The notes beneath the pieces were generated by a model. The model did not search any database, was not told the DNA's origin, and saw only the letters and a program-made list of their open reading frames with translations. The position numbers and the translations under genes are program-made. This document shows positions 14,484 through 22,700 of a stretch of 38,898 nt of DNA, piece after piece. The stretch's first letter is position 1. Each line of letters opens with the position of its first letter. This stretch comes from Lachnoclostridium sp. UBA1434 (GTDB taxonomy: Bacteria > Bacillota > Clostridia > Lachnospirales > Lachnospiraceae): positions 215 to 39,112 of the forward strand of contig DCTS01000091.1 of the NCBI GenBank assembly GCA_002329645.1, in the 5' to 3' direction.

Positions 14484-16235
14484 ATGGAAACAGTAAATAT
14501 TAAGATAAACGGAATACCGCTTACGGTACCCAAAGGCTCCACTATACTTGAAGCAGCAAAGCAGGCACATATAGATATTCCCACATTGTGCTACTTAAAG
14601 GACATTAACGAGATAGGCGCATGCCGTATCTGCGTAGTCGAAGTAAAGGGAGCAAAAAGTCTTGTTGCCTCCTGCATGTACCCGGTGGCAGAAGGAATGG
14701 AGATAAAAACCAACACACCTAAGGTACTTGCTTCCCGCAAGCATACTCTTGAGCTTATCCTTTCGGATCATGACAAGAAATGCCTTACATGTGAACGGAG
14801 CGGCAAGTGTGAGCTGCAGAAGCTCTGCAACGACCTGAAGGTTGAAGATGACAGATTGTTTGAAGGCGAACGTACTCATTATGAGGTAGATAACACCTCT
14901 GCCCATATGTACCGCGACAATAACAAATGCATAGTCTGCAGACGCTGTGCTGCCGTCTGCGATAAAATACAGGGTATTGGCGTAATCGGTGCCAATAACA
15001 GAGGTTTTACAACCACCATCGGCTGTGCATTTGAAATGGGACTTGGAGAAACCAGCTGCGTATCCTGCGGACAGTGCATAGCAGTCTGCCCTACAGGCGC
15101 TTTGTCTGAAAAGGATGATACGGATAAGGTATTTGCAGCTATCAATGATCCCGATAAGTATGTTATAGTTCAGACTGCTCCTGCAGTAAGGGCAGCTCTT
15201 GGTGAAGAATTCGGATTTCCTATCGGAACCAATGTACAGGGCAAGATGGTGGCAGCGCTTCGTCGTCTGGGCTTTGACAAGGTCTTTGATACGGATTTTG
15301 CAGCAGACCTGACAATAATGGAAGAGGCTTATGAATTAATTGACCGTATAAAGAACGGCGGCACTCTCCCACTGATTACCTCCTGCTCGCCGGGATGGAT
15401 TAAATATTGCGAGCACTATTATCCGGATATGCTTGACAATCTTTCAACCTGCAAGTCCCCGCAGCAGATGTTCGGAGCTGTAACAAAAACCTATTATGCA
15501 CAAAAAATGGGCCTTGACCCCGAGAAGATTGTCATGGTCAGCGTAATGCCTTGCACAGCCAAGAAGTTTGAGATCGGAAGACCTGATGAGAATGCAGCAG
15601 GAGTTCCTGACGTTGATATCTCAATCACAACCCGTGAGCTTGCCAGGATGATAGAACAGGTTGGCCTTAACTTTACTTCCCTGCCTGATGAGAATTTTGA
15701 TGATCCTTTAGGAAGGTCCACCGGTGCAGCAGTAATATTCGGAGCAACAGGCGGAGTTATGGAAGCAGCCCTGCGTACTGCAGTTGAAGTTCTCACCGGA
15801 GAAAAGCTTAATAATCTGGATTTTACCGCAGTCAGGGGAACTCAAGGTATTAAAGAAGCAACCTACAATGCTGCCGGCCTGGATATTAAGGTGGCAGTTG
15901 CCTCAGGCTTAGGCAATGCACGTAAGCTACTTGATGATGTCAAATCCGGTAAATCCGAGTACCATTTTATCGAGATAATGGGATGTCCCGGAGGCTGCGT
16001 AAACGGCGGCGGACAGCCCAGACAGCCTGCAAGCGTAAGGAATTTCACGGATATCAAAGCATTACGTGCCCATGCACTTTATAAGCAGGACGCTGCAATG
16101 TCCGTAAGAAAATCTCATGAGAATGAGGCCATCAAACAGCTTTACGATGAATTCTTAGGCGCGCCCAACAGCCATAAGGCACATGAGATTTTGCATACAA
16201 CCTACGTAAAGAGGACTGTTAACCAGGTGCTTTAA
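14484..16235 (+). CDS. hydA: [FeFe]-hydrogenase catalytic subunit HydA
   Basis: This 583-residue catalytic subunit (HydA/HndD) reduces protons or oxidises H2, exchanging electrons with NADH and ferredoxin through its partners. From the N-terminus it has a plant-type [2Fe-2S] domain (CYLKDINEIGACRICVVE), a NuoG-type His-Cys [4Fe-4S] site (CLTCERSGKCELQKLC), a 2x[4Fe-4S] domain (CIVCRRCAAVCDKIQG, CVSCGQCIAVCPTGAL), and then the H-cluster domain with L1 TSCSPGWIKY, L2 MPCTAKKFE and L3 MGCPGGCVNGGGQP. The small-subunit tail closes the protein. L1 has Ser at one of two adjacent positions that are Cys-Cys in classic monomeric enzymes, a form seen often in trimeric NADH-dependent enzymes. The ribosome site is TGGAGG. 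No U-tract terminator was found directly after it. Confidence 0.97.
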   Translation: METVNIKINGIPLTVPKGSTILEAAKQAHIDIPTLCYLKDINEIGACRICVVEVKGAKSLVASCMYPVAEGMEIKTNTPKVLASRKHTLELILSDHDKKCLTCERSGKCELQKLCNDLKVEDDRLFEGERTHYEVDNTSAHMYRDNNKCIVCRRCAAVCDKIQGIGVIGANNRGFTTTIGCAFEMGLGETSCVSCGQCIAVCPTGALSEKDDTDKVFAAINDPDKYVIVQTAPAVRAALGEEFGFPIGTNVQGKMVAALRRLGFDKVFDTDFAADLTIMEEAYELIDRIKNGGTLPLITSCSPGWIKYCEHYYPDMLDNLSTCKSPQQMFGAVTKTYYAQKMGLDPEKIVMVSVMPCTAKKFEIGRPDENAAGVPDVDISITTRELARMIEQVGLNFTSLPDENFDDPLGRSTGAAVIFGATGGVMEAALRTAVEVLTGEKLNNLDFTAVRGTQGIKEATYNAAGLDIKVAVASGLGNARKLLDDVKSGKSEYHFIEIMGCPGGCVNGGGQPRQPASVRNFTDIKALRAHALYKQDAAMSVRKSHENEAIKQLYDEFLGAPNSHKAHEILHTTYVKRTVNQVL

Positions 16236-16350
16236 ACCATTGGATACCGATATGTATAGTAAATACGTTCTATGACGGATATTGCATCTCATAATCAGAC
16301 ATGATATTTGTTATACTTGAAGCTTAATCAATATAATTTATATGTACAGC

Positions 16351-16416
16351 TAAGGCACATGTTCCGAAGCAGGCTGATGCAAAGAATTTGCACAGTTTAA
16401 AGGAATATGTGCCTTA
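16351..16416. repeat. dispersed nested-hairpin element, copy B
   Basis: An outer 15-bp stem (16351-16365 with 16402-16416, one G-U pair) encloses an inner hairpin, TGCAAA-GAA-TTTGCA, extended by CTG/CAG with a bulged A (16374-16395). A diverged relative lies at 5831-5900. It follows hydA by about 115 bp but has no U-tract, so a terminator role is uncertain. The 525-bp gap 16236-16760 otherwise holds a consensus promoter and a 26-bp repeat array, and nothing recognisable in 16236-16350. Confidence 0.7.
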
Positions 16417-16499
16417 ATTATGTTTCAAAAATCATCTTAAGGGTTTGCAATTGACACATTTGGTATAAATCAACCTGTCTTATTATGGAATCAAGCTTA

Positions 16500-16528
16500 T
16501 TGACAACATGGCATATAAAACCTATACT
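16500..16528 (+). promoter_or_regulatory. consensus sigma-A promoter upstream of 26-bp repeat array
   Basis: TTGACA (16500-16505) and TATACT (16523-16528) are separated by 17 bp. The transcript would start near 16535, run through the repeat array and reach the small gene at 16761, giving an unusually long, structured leader of about 225 nt. Confidence 0.75.
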
Positions 16529-16556
16529 TAATATATAAGACAGAAGGCACTTAAGC

Positions 16557-16704
16557 GTAATAGCGTTCCGCTATAACGCATTGTAATAGCGTTCCGCTAT
16601 AACGCATCGTAATAGCATTCCGCTATGACGCATTGTAATAGCAAAATGCTATAATGCATCGTAATAACGCGCCATATGCACAATAGCGCGACATATGCGC
16701 ATTG
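16557..16704 (+). repeat. 26-bp tandem hairpin repeat array
   Basis: Four contiguous 26-bp units (16557, 16583, 16609, 16635) share the form GTAATAGCGTTCCGCTATAA followed by CGCATT or CGCATC. Two shorter decayed units run to about 16704. Each unit holds a self-complementary ATAGCG-TTC-CGCTAT. In unit 4 both arms have changed together (AGCAAAATGCT keeps GCA/TGC pairing), hinting that pairing rather than sequence is kept. Confidence 0.85.
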
Positions 16705-16760
16705 ACACAGGTCTTGCATACGTTTCGGCATCATTTCTAATCAGGAAGGAGAGGTATTTT

Positions 16761-17138
16761 ATGAAGAAATTGGATTATCCCTTATTACTGCTTGACAACA
16801 GCAACATGAATACCTTGTTTAATGAAGGTGAGTACAAATGTACCAATATGACCTTTGAGGAAGCCCGTGAGATTATCGGAATGTATGATAAGGATGAACT
16901 AGTCCTGTGTTTCAAGCATCCCGACACCTATGATATTATATTCAACTATTTGGGTATTCCGAATAAGGACTACGAGTACAGGAAGATCCGCAGCATGTGG
17001 GTCAACCAGGACGGAATCTTATTCAAACAGTATGTGACCCCGTCCGAGACACAGCCCGTCATACATGTGGATGGTGTGGAAGCCAAAAAGATCCAGAATA
17101 TATATGTATATTGCGTACACATTACAAGAATTAAGTAA
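16761..17138 (+). CDS. small protein resembling the STIV B116 / DUF1874 family (tentative)
   Basis: This 125-residue soluble protein has no signal peptide or membrane helix. I could not place it firmly. Its layout resembles DUF1874 (STIV B116, YddF-like) proteins as I remember them: LLLLDNSNMNTLFNEGEY at the N-terminus in place of an LLN-S-I segment, FEEAREII, then CFKHPDTYDIIFNYLGI aligned with the family's S-x-I-G-H-x-x-T-A-x-x-L-x-x-L-L-G block, and a C-terminal CVHITRI like the usual F-x-L-L-T-R ending. The His (about residue 54) that is catalytic in AcrIII-1 ring nucleases of this family would be kept, but the flanking Gly and Ala are not. The ATG follows GGAGAGG. It is a single gene behind a repeat-bearing leader and before a convergent Fur gene. 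The gene call is confident; the family assignment is tentative. Confidence 0.6.
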   Translation: MKKLDYPLLLLDNSNMNTLFNEGEYKCTNMTFEEAREIIGMYDKDELVLCFKHPDTYDIIFNYLGIPNKDYEYRKIRSMWVNQDGILFKQYVTPSETQPVIHVDGVEAKKIQNIYVYCVHITRIK

Positions 17139-17184
17139 TACCGGTATAAAAGCCATACCTTAATAAATGGTAAGATAAACATAT

Positions 17185-17233
17185 AAGGCTGTTCCAAAGT
17201 ATGGAGATATGCTCCGTGTTTTGAAACAGCCTT
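17185..17233. terminator. convergent hairpin between the DUF1874-like and fur genes
   Basis: A near-perfect 14-bp outer stem (AAGGCTGTTCCAAA at 17185-17198 with 17220-17233) encloses an inner GGAG/CTCC pair. It lies between two convergent genes and may stop both transcripts, although neither side has a strong U-tract. Confidence 0.5.
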
Positions 17234-17260
17234 CTGTATAGCCTGTATGGTACAAATCCT

Positions 17261-17647
17261 CTAGCTTATATTGCATTCGGGGCAATTTCCATGAAATATT
17301 ATGGTATGCCCTTCTATCCTTCCTTTAAAATCCTTGCCGGCCATATCATTTATATGATCTATGGAATCCATATTAAGATCCAGCACGCTGCCGCATTTAC
17401 TGCAAATAAAATGGTAATGCGGTTCCGGGTTGCCGTCAAATCTTACGACTCCGTCACTGCAGTTAAGCTTCATGACCTCTCCCTGCTCTGCCAGCAGGTT
17501 GAGGTTGCGGTATACGGTCCCCAGGCTTACATGTGGGTATATGCTTCTTATATTTGTATAAACAGTATCAGCTGTGGGATGTTCTTTTGTATGCGACAAA
17601 TATTCCTTGATTGCCTCCCTCTGGCGGCTGAACTTGCTTCCGGCCAT
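17261..17647 (-). CDS. perR: Fur-family regulator, PerR-like
   Basis: This 128-residue metal-dependent repressor is a dimeric DNA-binding protein of the Fur family and most resembles PerR, the peroxide sensor. The N-terminal winged helix contains HPTADTVYTNI and the recognition helix SLGTVYRNLNLL. The regulatory metal site is RFDGNPEPHYHFIC, keeping the Asp and both His expected in PerR. The structural zinc site uses two CxxC pairs (CSKC and CPEC). The ATG at 17647 has AGGAG about 9 nt upstream. Its promoter carries a 22-bp inverted repeat over the -10 end, which suggests autoregulation. PerR in a strict anaerobe that makes an oxygen-sensitive hydrogenase is plausible, but a zinc or iron sensing role cannot be ruled out by sequence. 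Confidence 0.82.
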   Translation of the reverse strand: MAGSKFSRQREAIKEYLSHTKEHPTADTVYTNIRSIYPHVSLGTVYRNLNLLAEQGEVMKLNCSDGVVRFDGNPEPHYHFICSKCGSVLDLNMDSIDHINDMAGKDFKGRIEGHTIIFHGNCPECNIS

Positions 17648-17696
17648 ATCATCACTCTCCTATAACTGTAATGGTGTCCCGGCTTACATAGGCTCC

Positions 17697-17718
17697 AATA
17701 ATAATAGTAATTATTATT
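17697..17718. promoter_or_regulatory. AT-rich palindrome on the fur/perR promoter, candidate Fur/PerR box
   Basis: Arms AATAATAAT and ATTATTATT (9 bp, 4-bp centre) overlap the downstream end of the -10 element of the regulator's promoter. The composition is like PerR boxes (TTATAAT-N-ATTATAA), but the match is partial. Confidence 0.55.
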
Positions 17719-17744
17719 ATATCCCTAAGTTTTCCTTTAGTCAA
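17716..17744 (-). promoter_or_regulatory. sigma-A promoter of fur/perR
   Basis: On the minus strand TTGACT (17744-17739) and TATAAT (17721-17716) are 17 bp apart. The -10 element overlaps the palindrome at 17697-17718. Confidence 0.78.
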
Positions 17745-17772
17745 CCGCTTTTTGCTTCTGAAGCAGAAAGGA

Positions 17773-17818
17773 TAACGGCAGTGTCGCCTTATATATGCAT
17801 AAGATGATACTGCCGTTA
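17773..17818 (-). terminator. terminator-like hairpin after the trigger-factor-like gene
   Basis: A 13-bp stem (TAACGGCAGTGTC at 17773-17785 with GATACTGCCGTTA at 17806-17818, one wobble) lies 37 bp past the stop of the minus-strand lipoprotein gene. On that strand it is followed by a pyrimidine-rich TCCTTTCTGCTTC. Confidence 0.6.
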
Positions 17819-17854
17819 CCCTAAATATATATTAATAAACCCTGTTTTATTGAT

Positions 17855-18991
17855 TTATGAGAATTTTGCCTCGGCTACTATAAGATCCAAGACCTTTTGG
17901 AAGATAAGATCCTCCCTGAGGAGCTCTTCTTCGGCCCCGGCAAGAAAATCCTGTACAGATTCATATCCATACTCATGGGCGTATTCTTCCGCGCCCTTCT
18001 GGAACTCCTCTTCTGATAATGTAATACCTTCCGCAGCAATTATCGCCTTCATGACAAGCTCACGTGTTGCCATGTTTTCAGCATATTTCTTCTCATCACT
18101 CTCATACTGCTCCATGGTTACACCGGATGCCTGAAGGAAAGTATTAAGGTCCATGCTGTATGCCGCTGCATAATTAGTGTAAAAGACCCTTAAGTCTTCC
18201 GCATAGAATTCAAGCAAAGTCTTGGGATGCTTTATAAACTCGCATCCGTCAACAACGGCATTGTATGCCTTCTTTTGCTTTTCATTCTTCACGGCTTCTT
18301 CATTCTCAAGCACTAGCTGCTGCCTTATTGCTTCCTTGTACGCTTCTTCACTGTCATATTCGGTATTATCCTTTAGATACGTTTCTGTTGCTACGTATTG
18401 CTGAATCTTATTAACGGTAACCTTAAATATTACTGCTTCTCCGGCAAGATCTGCAGCAGGATATTGCTCAGGGAAGGTTACATTAAGGTCAATCTTGTCA
18501 CCGGTTTTCGCTCCTATGATCTGTTCCTCAAAGCCTTCTATGAAAGCATTTGAACCAATCATCAGGTCATAGCCGGTATCGGTGCCTCCTTCAAAGGCTA
18601 CGCCGTTTTTCAAACCCTGATAATCTATGTTAACCGTATCACCCAGCTGTACCGGCCGGTCCTTGACTTCTGTAAGCTCTGCTCCGTTGTTACGCATATC
18701 CAGCTGCATTTCGAGATAAACATCCTCGTCGGTCACTTCACGCTTTTCTATATTTACCTCTACACCCTTGTATTTGCCAAGCTTAATATAATCCTCAAGC
18801 TTATACTCCTCCCTGACCTTGGTATTATATACCGGTTCAAAGCTTTCATCATCCTGTCCGGAAGTAATGGGTGTCGGTGTCGGCTCATTCTCTTCGGAAT
18901 TCTTTGTATCCTTATCTTTAGAACTGCATCCGGCAGCAATAAGTGCAAGGCCGATGCATAAAACAATAAGACTTACTATTTTTTTCATCAT
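17855..18991 (-). CDS. trigger-factor-like FKBP lipoprotein
   Basis: This 378-residue membrane-anchored lipoprotein combines the FKBP-type prolyl isomerase and C-terminal chaperone domains of trigger factor but lacks the ribosome-binding N-terminal domain. The signal peptide ends in the lipobox IAAGC (Cys22) and is followed by an acidic linker. The trigger N-to-FKBP junction reads KYKGVEVNIEKREVTDEDV, the FKBP domain spans about residues 105-195 (GDTVNIDYQGLKNGVAFEGG, GFEEQIIGAKTGDK), and a helical Glu/Lys-rich C-terminal domain follows. It would fold or isomerise exported proteins at the outer face of the membrane. Such paralogues are frequent in Lachnospiraceae (family knowledge). The start MMKK follows AAAGGA. 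It is monocistronic, with a hairpin (GGGAAG/CTTCCC at 19020-19038) in its leader. Confidence 0.88.
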   Translation of the reverse strand: MMKKIVSLIVLCIGLALIAAGCSSKDKDTKNSEENEPTPTPITSGQDDESFEPVYNTKVREEYKLEDYIKLGKYKGVEVNIEKREVTDEDVYLEMQLDMRNNGAELTEVKDRPVQLGDTVNIDYQGLKNGVAFEGGTDTGYDLMIGSNAFIEGFEEQIIGAKTGDKIDLNVTFPEQYPAADLAGEAVIFKVTVNKIQQYVATETYLKDNTEYDSEEAYKEAIRQQLVLENEEAVKNEKQKKAYNAVVDGCEFIKHPKTLLEFYAEDLRVFYTNYAAAYSMDLNTFLQASGVTMEQYESDEKKYAENMATRELVMKAIIAAEGITLSEEEFQKGAEEYAHEYGYESVQDFLAGAEEELLREDLIFQKVLDLIVAEAKFS

Positions 18992-19230
18992 CAGATTAAT
19001 CCTTTCCTAATTAAAACCAGGGAAGTCCTATGCTTCCCCCGGTACAATTTAAGCATATGCTTATACCTTTATAACACATTCGCTTAAAAAAATAAAGTAT
19101 TATTGTTCAATTCACATATATTTCAAAATATCGGGCTTCTTATTATAATGCAATACAACCTTATGCGCATGGTATTTCAGAATCAACTATAACAGAAACG
19201 CCATATAATAACTCCGTTCTTATGCAAGCC

Positions 19231-19288
19231 GGGGGATGCAAGGCCACCCCGGGGATACGAGTATCCCCTTAAAATCCTTACATCCCCC
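19231..19288. repeat. GC-rich nested hairpin in the 18992-19367 gap
   Basis: A 13-position outer stem (GGGGGATGCAAGG at 19231-19243 with CCTTACATCCCCC at 19276-19288, one C-A mismatch) encloses a tight hairpin GGGGATA-CGAG-TATCCCC (19251-19268). It stands out in an AT-rich gap of 376 bp that otherwise holds a 12-bp palindrome AAGCATATGCTT (19051-19062) and no gene. It follows darA on the minus strand but has no U-tract. Confidence 0.7.
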
Positions 19289-19367
19289 TAATATAGTTCA
19301 CTTTAATGCTGCTTAAATCATCATATAATCGTGCAAAACCATGAAGCTTATGATATTACCCGTCCGG

Positions 19368-19685
19368 TTATATTTTCTCGAACCGGTCAATATCCATTAC
19401 AAATATGGTTGCTCCGCCTACATTGACTACCACATTCATAGCCATATAATCTGCGGTGCCTACCGGATTGGATATAATCTGCTTTCTCGGGCCGCATTCC
19501 TGCTTAACTGTCTGTATAACCTCCTCCACCTTGTCCTCTTCGGTACCTATCATCAGCGTGGTGTTCCCCTCGCGAAGGAAACCGCCTGTTGAAGCGAGCT
19601 TGGTTACATAAAACCCCTTTTTATTTAAAGCAAGTGTAACATCACCGCTATCTATATTGCGTACAATAACAATAACTAGCTTCAT
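19368..19685 (-). CDS. darA: cyclic-di-AMP receptor DarA (PII-like)
   Basis: This 105-residue PII-like signal protein (DarA/PstA/YaaQ) forms a homotrimer that binds cyclic di-AMP. Family landmarks are MKLVIVIV at the start, LNKKGFYVTKLASTGGFLRE with the ligand-binding T-loop region, GNTTLMIGTEEDKV, and the closing VNVGGATIFVMDIDRFEKI. The gene is downstream of ileS on the same strand with a 106-bp gap. An AT-rich stretch there carries a TATAAT-like box, so it may have its own promoter. The downstream target of DarA is not known in any species as far as I am aware. The B-loop between residues 65 and 80 is shorter than in B. subtilis DarA as I recall it. Confidence 0.92.
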   Translation of the reverse strand: MKLVIVIVRNIDSGDVTLALNKKGFYVTKLASTGGFLREGNTTLMIGTEEDKVEEVIQTVKQECGPRKQIISNPVGTADYMAMNVVVNVGGATIFVMDIDRFEKI

Positions 19686-19791
19686 GGATTCACATCCTTT
19701 CCATAAAAGGTTTCACGCCTTCTTTACATCTTTATTATACTATATAACGGTAAAAAAGAAAAGCAACAGTTATGAAAAGAAAGGCTCTGCA

Positions 19792-22700
19792 TTATATTTT
19801 CTCCACGCCGAAGGTTACGTTTTCACCGTTAATGTCCCATTGCTTTACATAGCCTTTTGTGTTATCCCTTATAAGCTCTTCGGCAAGCACCTCCGACTTG
19901 ATTTCATCTTCTTTGCGTTCCATTATTGCTTTTATCCTGTCATTGCCCTGCTGATATACGCGTATATGATCCGTGACTTCAAAACCGGCTTCCTTGCGCA
20001 TTGTCTGAATTTTGCTGATTATCTCCCTTACAAAGCCTTCCTCTATGAGCTCCTCTGTAAGGTTTGTATCAAGCACCACCGTAATTCCATAGTCCGAATC
20101 CGATACATAGCCTTCTGTCTGCACTGCTTCAATAAGCAGATCATCCTTGTCAATCAGAACCTTATTGCCCTCCAGCTCTATGGTCAACTGCCCGGTGGCA
20201 TTAATTTCATCCATTGCGGCATTGCCGTCAAGCTCTGAAAGTATTGCTTTGACTGTACCAATCTGCTTGCCGAACCTGGGGCCGAGGGTCTTAAGCTGGG
20301 GCTTAAAGCTGTAGGTGGTAAAGCTTCTTACATCCTCTGTAAATACAATTTCCTTCACATTCAGCTCATCTGCTATGATATCCTTATAAAATTCTGTAAG
20401 TCCTGTCTCAGCCTTAATGTACATTTTAGCCAGCGGCTGGCGGTTCTTTATATTTGCGGCGTTTCTGCAGGCACGGCCCAGCACGACGGCATCCAGCACC
20501 TTTTCCATGTTGTCTTCAAGCTCCTTGTCAATCAGTGCTTCGTCGTATTCCGGATAGCTGCACAGATGAATACTTATCGGGGCTGTTTTGTCGATGCCTG
20601 CCACCAGGTTTTGATACATATCCTCGGTCATAAAGGGTATATAGGGTGCGGCCAGCTTGGCCACATTTACCAGGGTTGTATATAGCGTCATGTATGCATT
20701 AATCTTATCCTGCGGCATTCCACTTACCCAGAAGCGTTCCCTGCTTCTCCTGACATACCAGTTGGACAGCTCATCCACGAAGTCGGACAAAAGCCTTGCT
20801 CCCTCGGTAATCCTGTAGCTGTTAAGATGAGTGTCTACTGATTTAATCAATGTGTTCAATCTGGACAGCAGCCATTTATCCATAACCGACAGCTTATCAT
20901 ACTCCAGCTTGTATGATGTCGGGTCGAAATTATCGATATTTGCATAAAGCACATAGAAGGCATAGGTATTCCACAGGGTACCCATAAATTTTCTCTGTCC
21001 TTCGGTCACTGCCCCGTGATAAAAGCGATTCGGAAGCCACAGAGCGGAGTTGACGCTGAAATACCAGCGGATGGCATCCGCACCGTGAAGGGACAGCGCA
21101 TCAAAGGGATCAATTGCATTACCCTTGGATTTGGACATTTTCTGTCCATCCTCATCCTGTACATGCCCAAGCACGATACAGTTCTTAAACGGAGCCCTGT
21201 TGAATATCAGAGTGGATATGGCAAGCAGCGAATAGAACCAGCCCCTTGTCTGATCCACTGCCTCACTTATGAAATCGGCAGGGAAATTCTCATCGAATAT
21301 TTCCTTGTTTTCAAAGGGATAATGCCACTGTGCAAAGGGCATGGAGCCGGAATCATACCAGCAGTCTATTACGGCGCTGACTCTCTTCATCTGTTTGCCG
21401 CATTCGGGACATTTAATCGTAACGGCGTCTATGAACGGCCTGTGCAGCTCTATGTCCCCGGGACAGTTATCGGACATTGCCTTTAATTCCTCAATGCTGC
21501 CGATGCAATGATAATGACCATCCTCGCACTCCCATATCGGAAGAGGCGTACCCCAGTACCGGTCGCGGGAAAGTCCCCAATCCTGCACATTGTTAAGCCA
21601 GTCGCCGAAGCGTCCCTGACCTATGCTCTCGGGCATCCAGTTGATTGTATTATTATTCCTTATAAGATCCTCTTTAACCTGGGTCATTCTTATAAACCAG
21701 GATTCCCTGGCGTAATATATCAAAGACGTATCACAGCGCCAGCAGAAGGGATAGCTATGCTCAAAGCTTAATACCTTATAAAGCAGTCCCTTCTTCATAA
21801 GCATCTCGATAATCGGCTTATCCGCATCCTTAACGAACATTCCTGCAATATCCGTTGCTTCGGGCTTAAACTCACCCTTGCCGTCCACCAGCTGTACGAA
21901 GGGCAGCCCATAAATCCTGCCGACACGGTTATCGTCTTCACCGAAGGCCGGAGCCGTATGTACAACGCCGGTTCCGTCGGTGAGGGTTACATAATTGTCG
22001 CAGGTAACGTAATATGCCTTTTTATCCGGCTTGGCATAATCAAACAAGGGCTCATACTCCAGGTATTCCAGCTCTTTCCCCGTATACCTTTCTTCTATTA
22101 CATATTCACCCTCTACCACACCCAGCAGCGCTTCTGCCAGGATATATTTTTCATATGCATCTGAGGACCCGGACTGTACTCTGACCTTGACATAGGTTTC
22201 ATCAGGATTGACGCAGAGCGCCACGTTGGACGGAAGAGTCCAGGGTGTTGTTGTCCATGCAAGTATATATTCATTCTCTGTACCTTTTATCCTGAACTTT
22301 GCAATAACGGATTTTTCCTTGACATCCTTGTAGCCCTGGGCAACCTCGTGGCTTGAGAGGGGGGTCCCGCAGCGGGGACAGTAAGGTACGATCTTAAAGC
22401 CCTTATAAAGCAGCCCCTTATCCCAGATCTGCTTTAAGGACCACCACACGGATTCTATATATTCATTGTGGTATGTTACATATGGATTGTCCATATCTGC
22501 CCAGAAGCCCACTATATTGGAGAAGTCCTCCCACATGCCCTTATACTGCCAGACGCTTTCCTTGCACTTCTCTATAAAGGGTTCAAGGCCGTATGCTTCT
22601 ATTTGCTCCTTGCCATCAATACCCAGCTTCTTTTCAACCTCAATCTCCACAGGAAGGCCATGTGTGTCCCATCCGGCTTTTCTGAGCACCTTATAACCCT

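Noticed and set aside
16557..16704. CRISPR array
   Set aside because: Units are contiguous with no unique spacers, only 26 bp, and there are no cas genes in the window.
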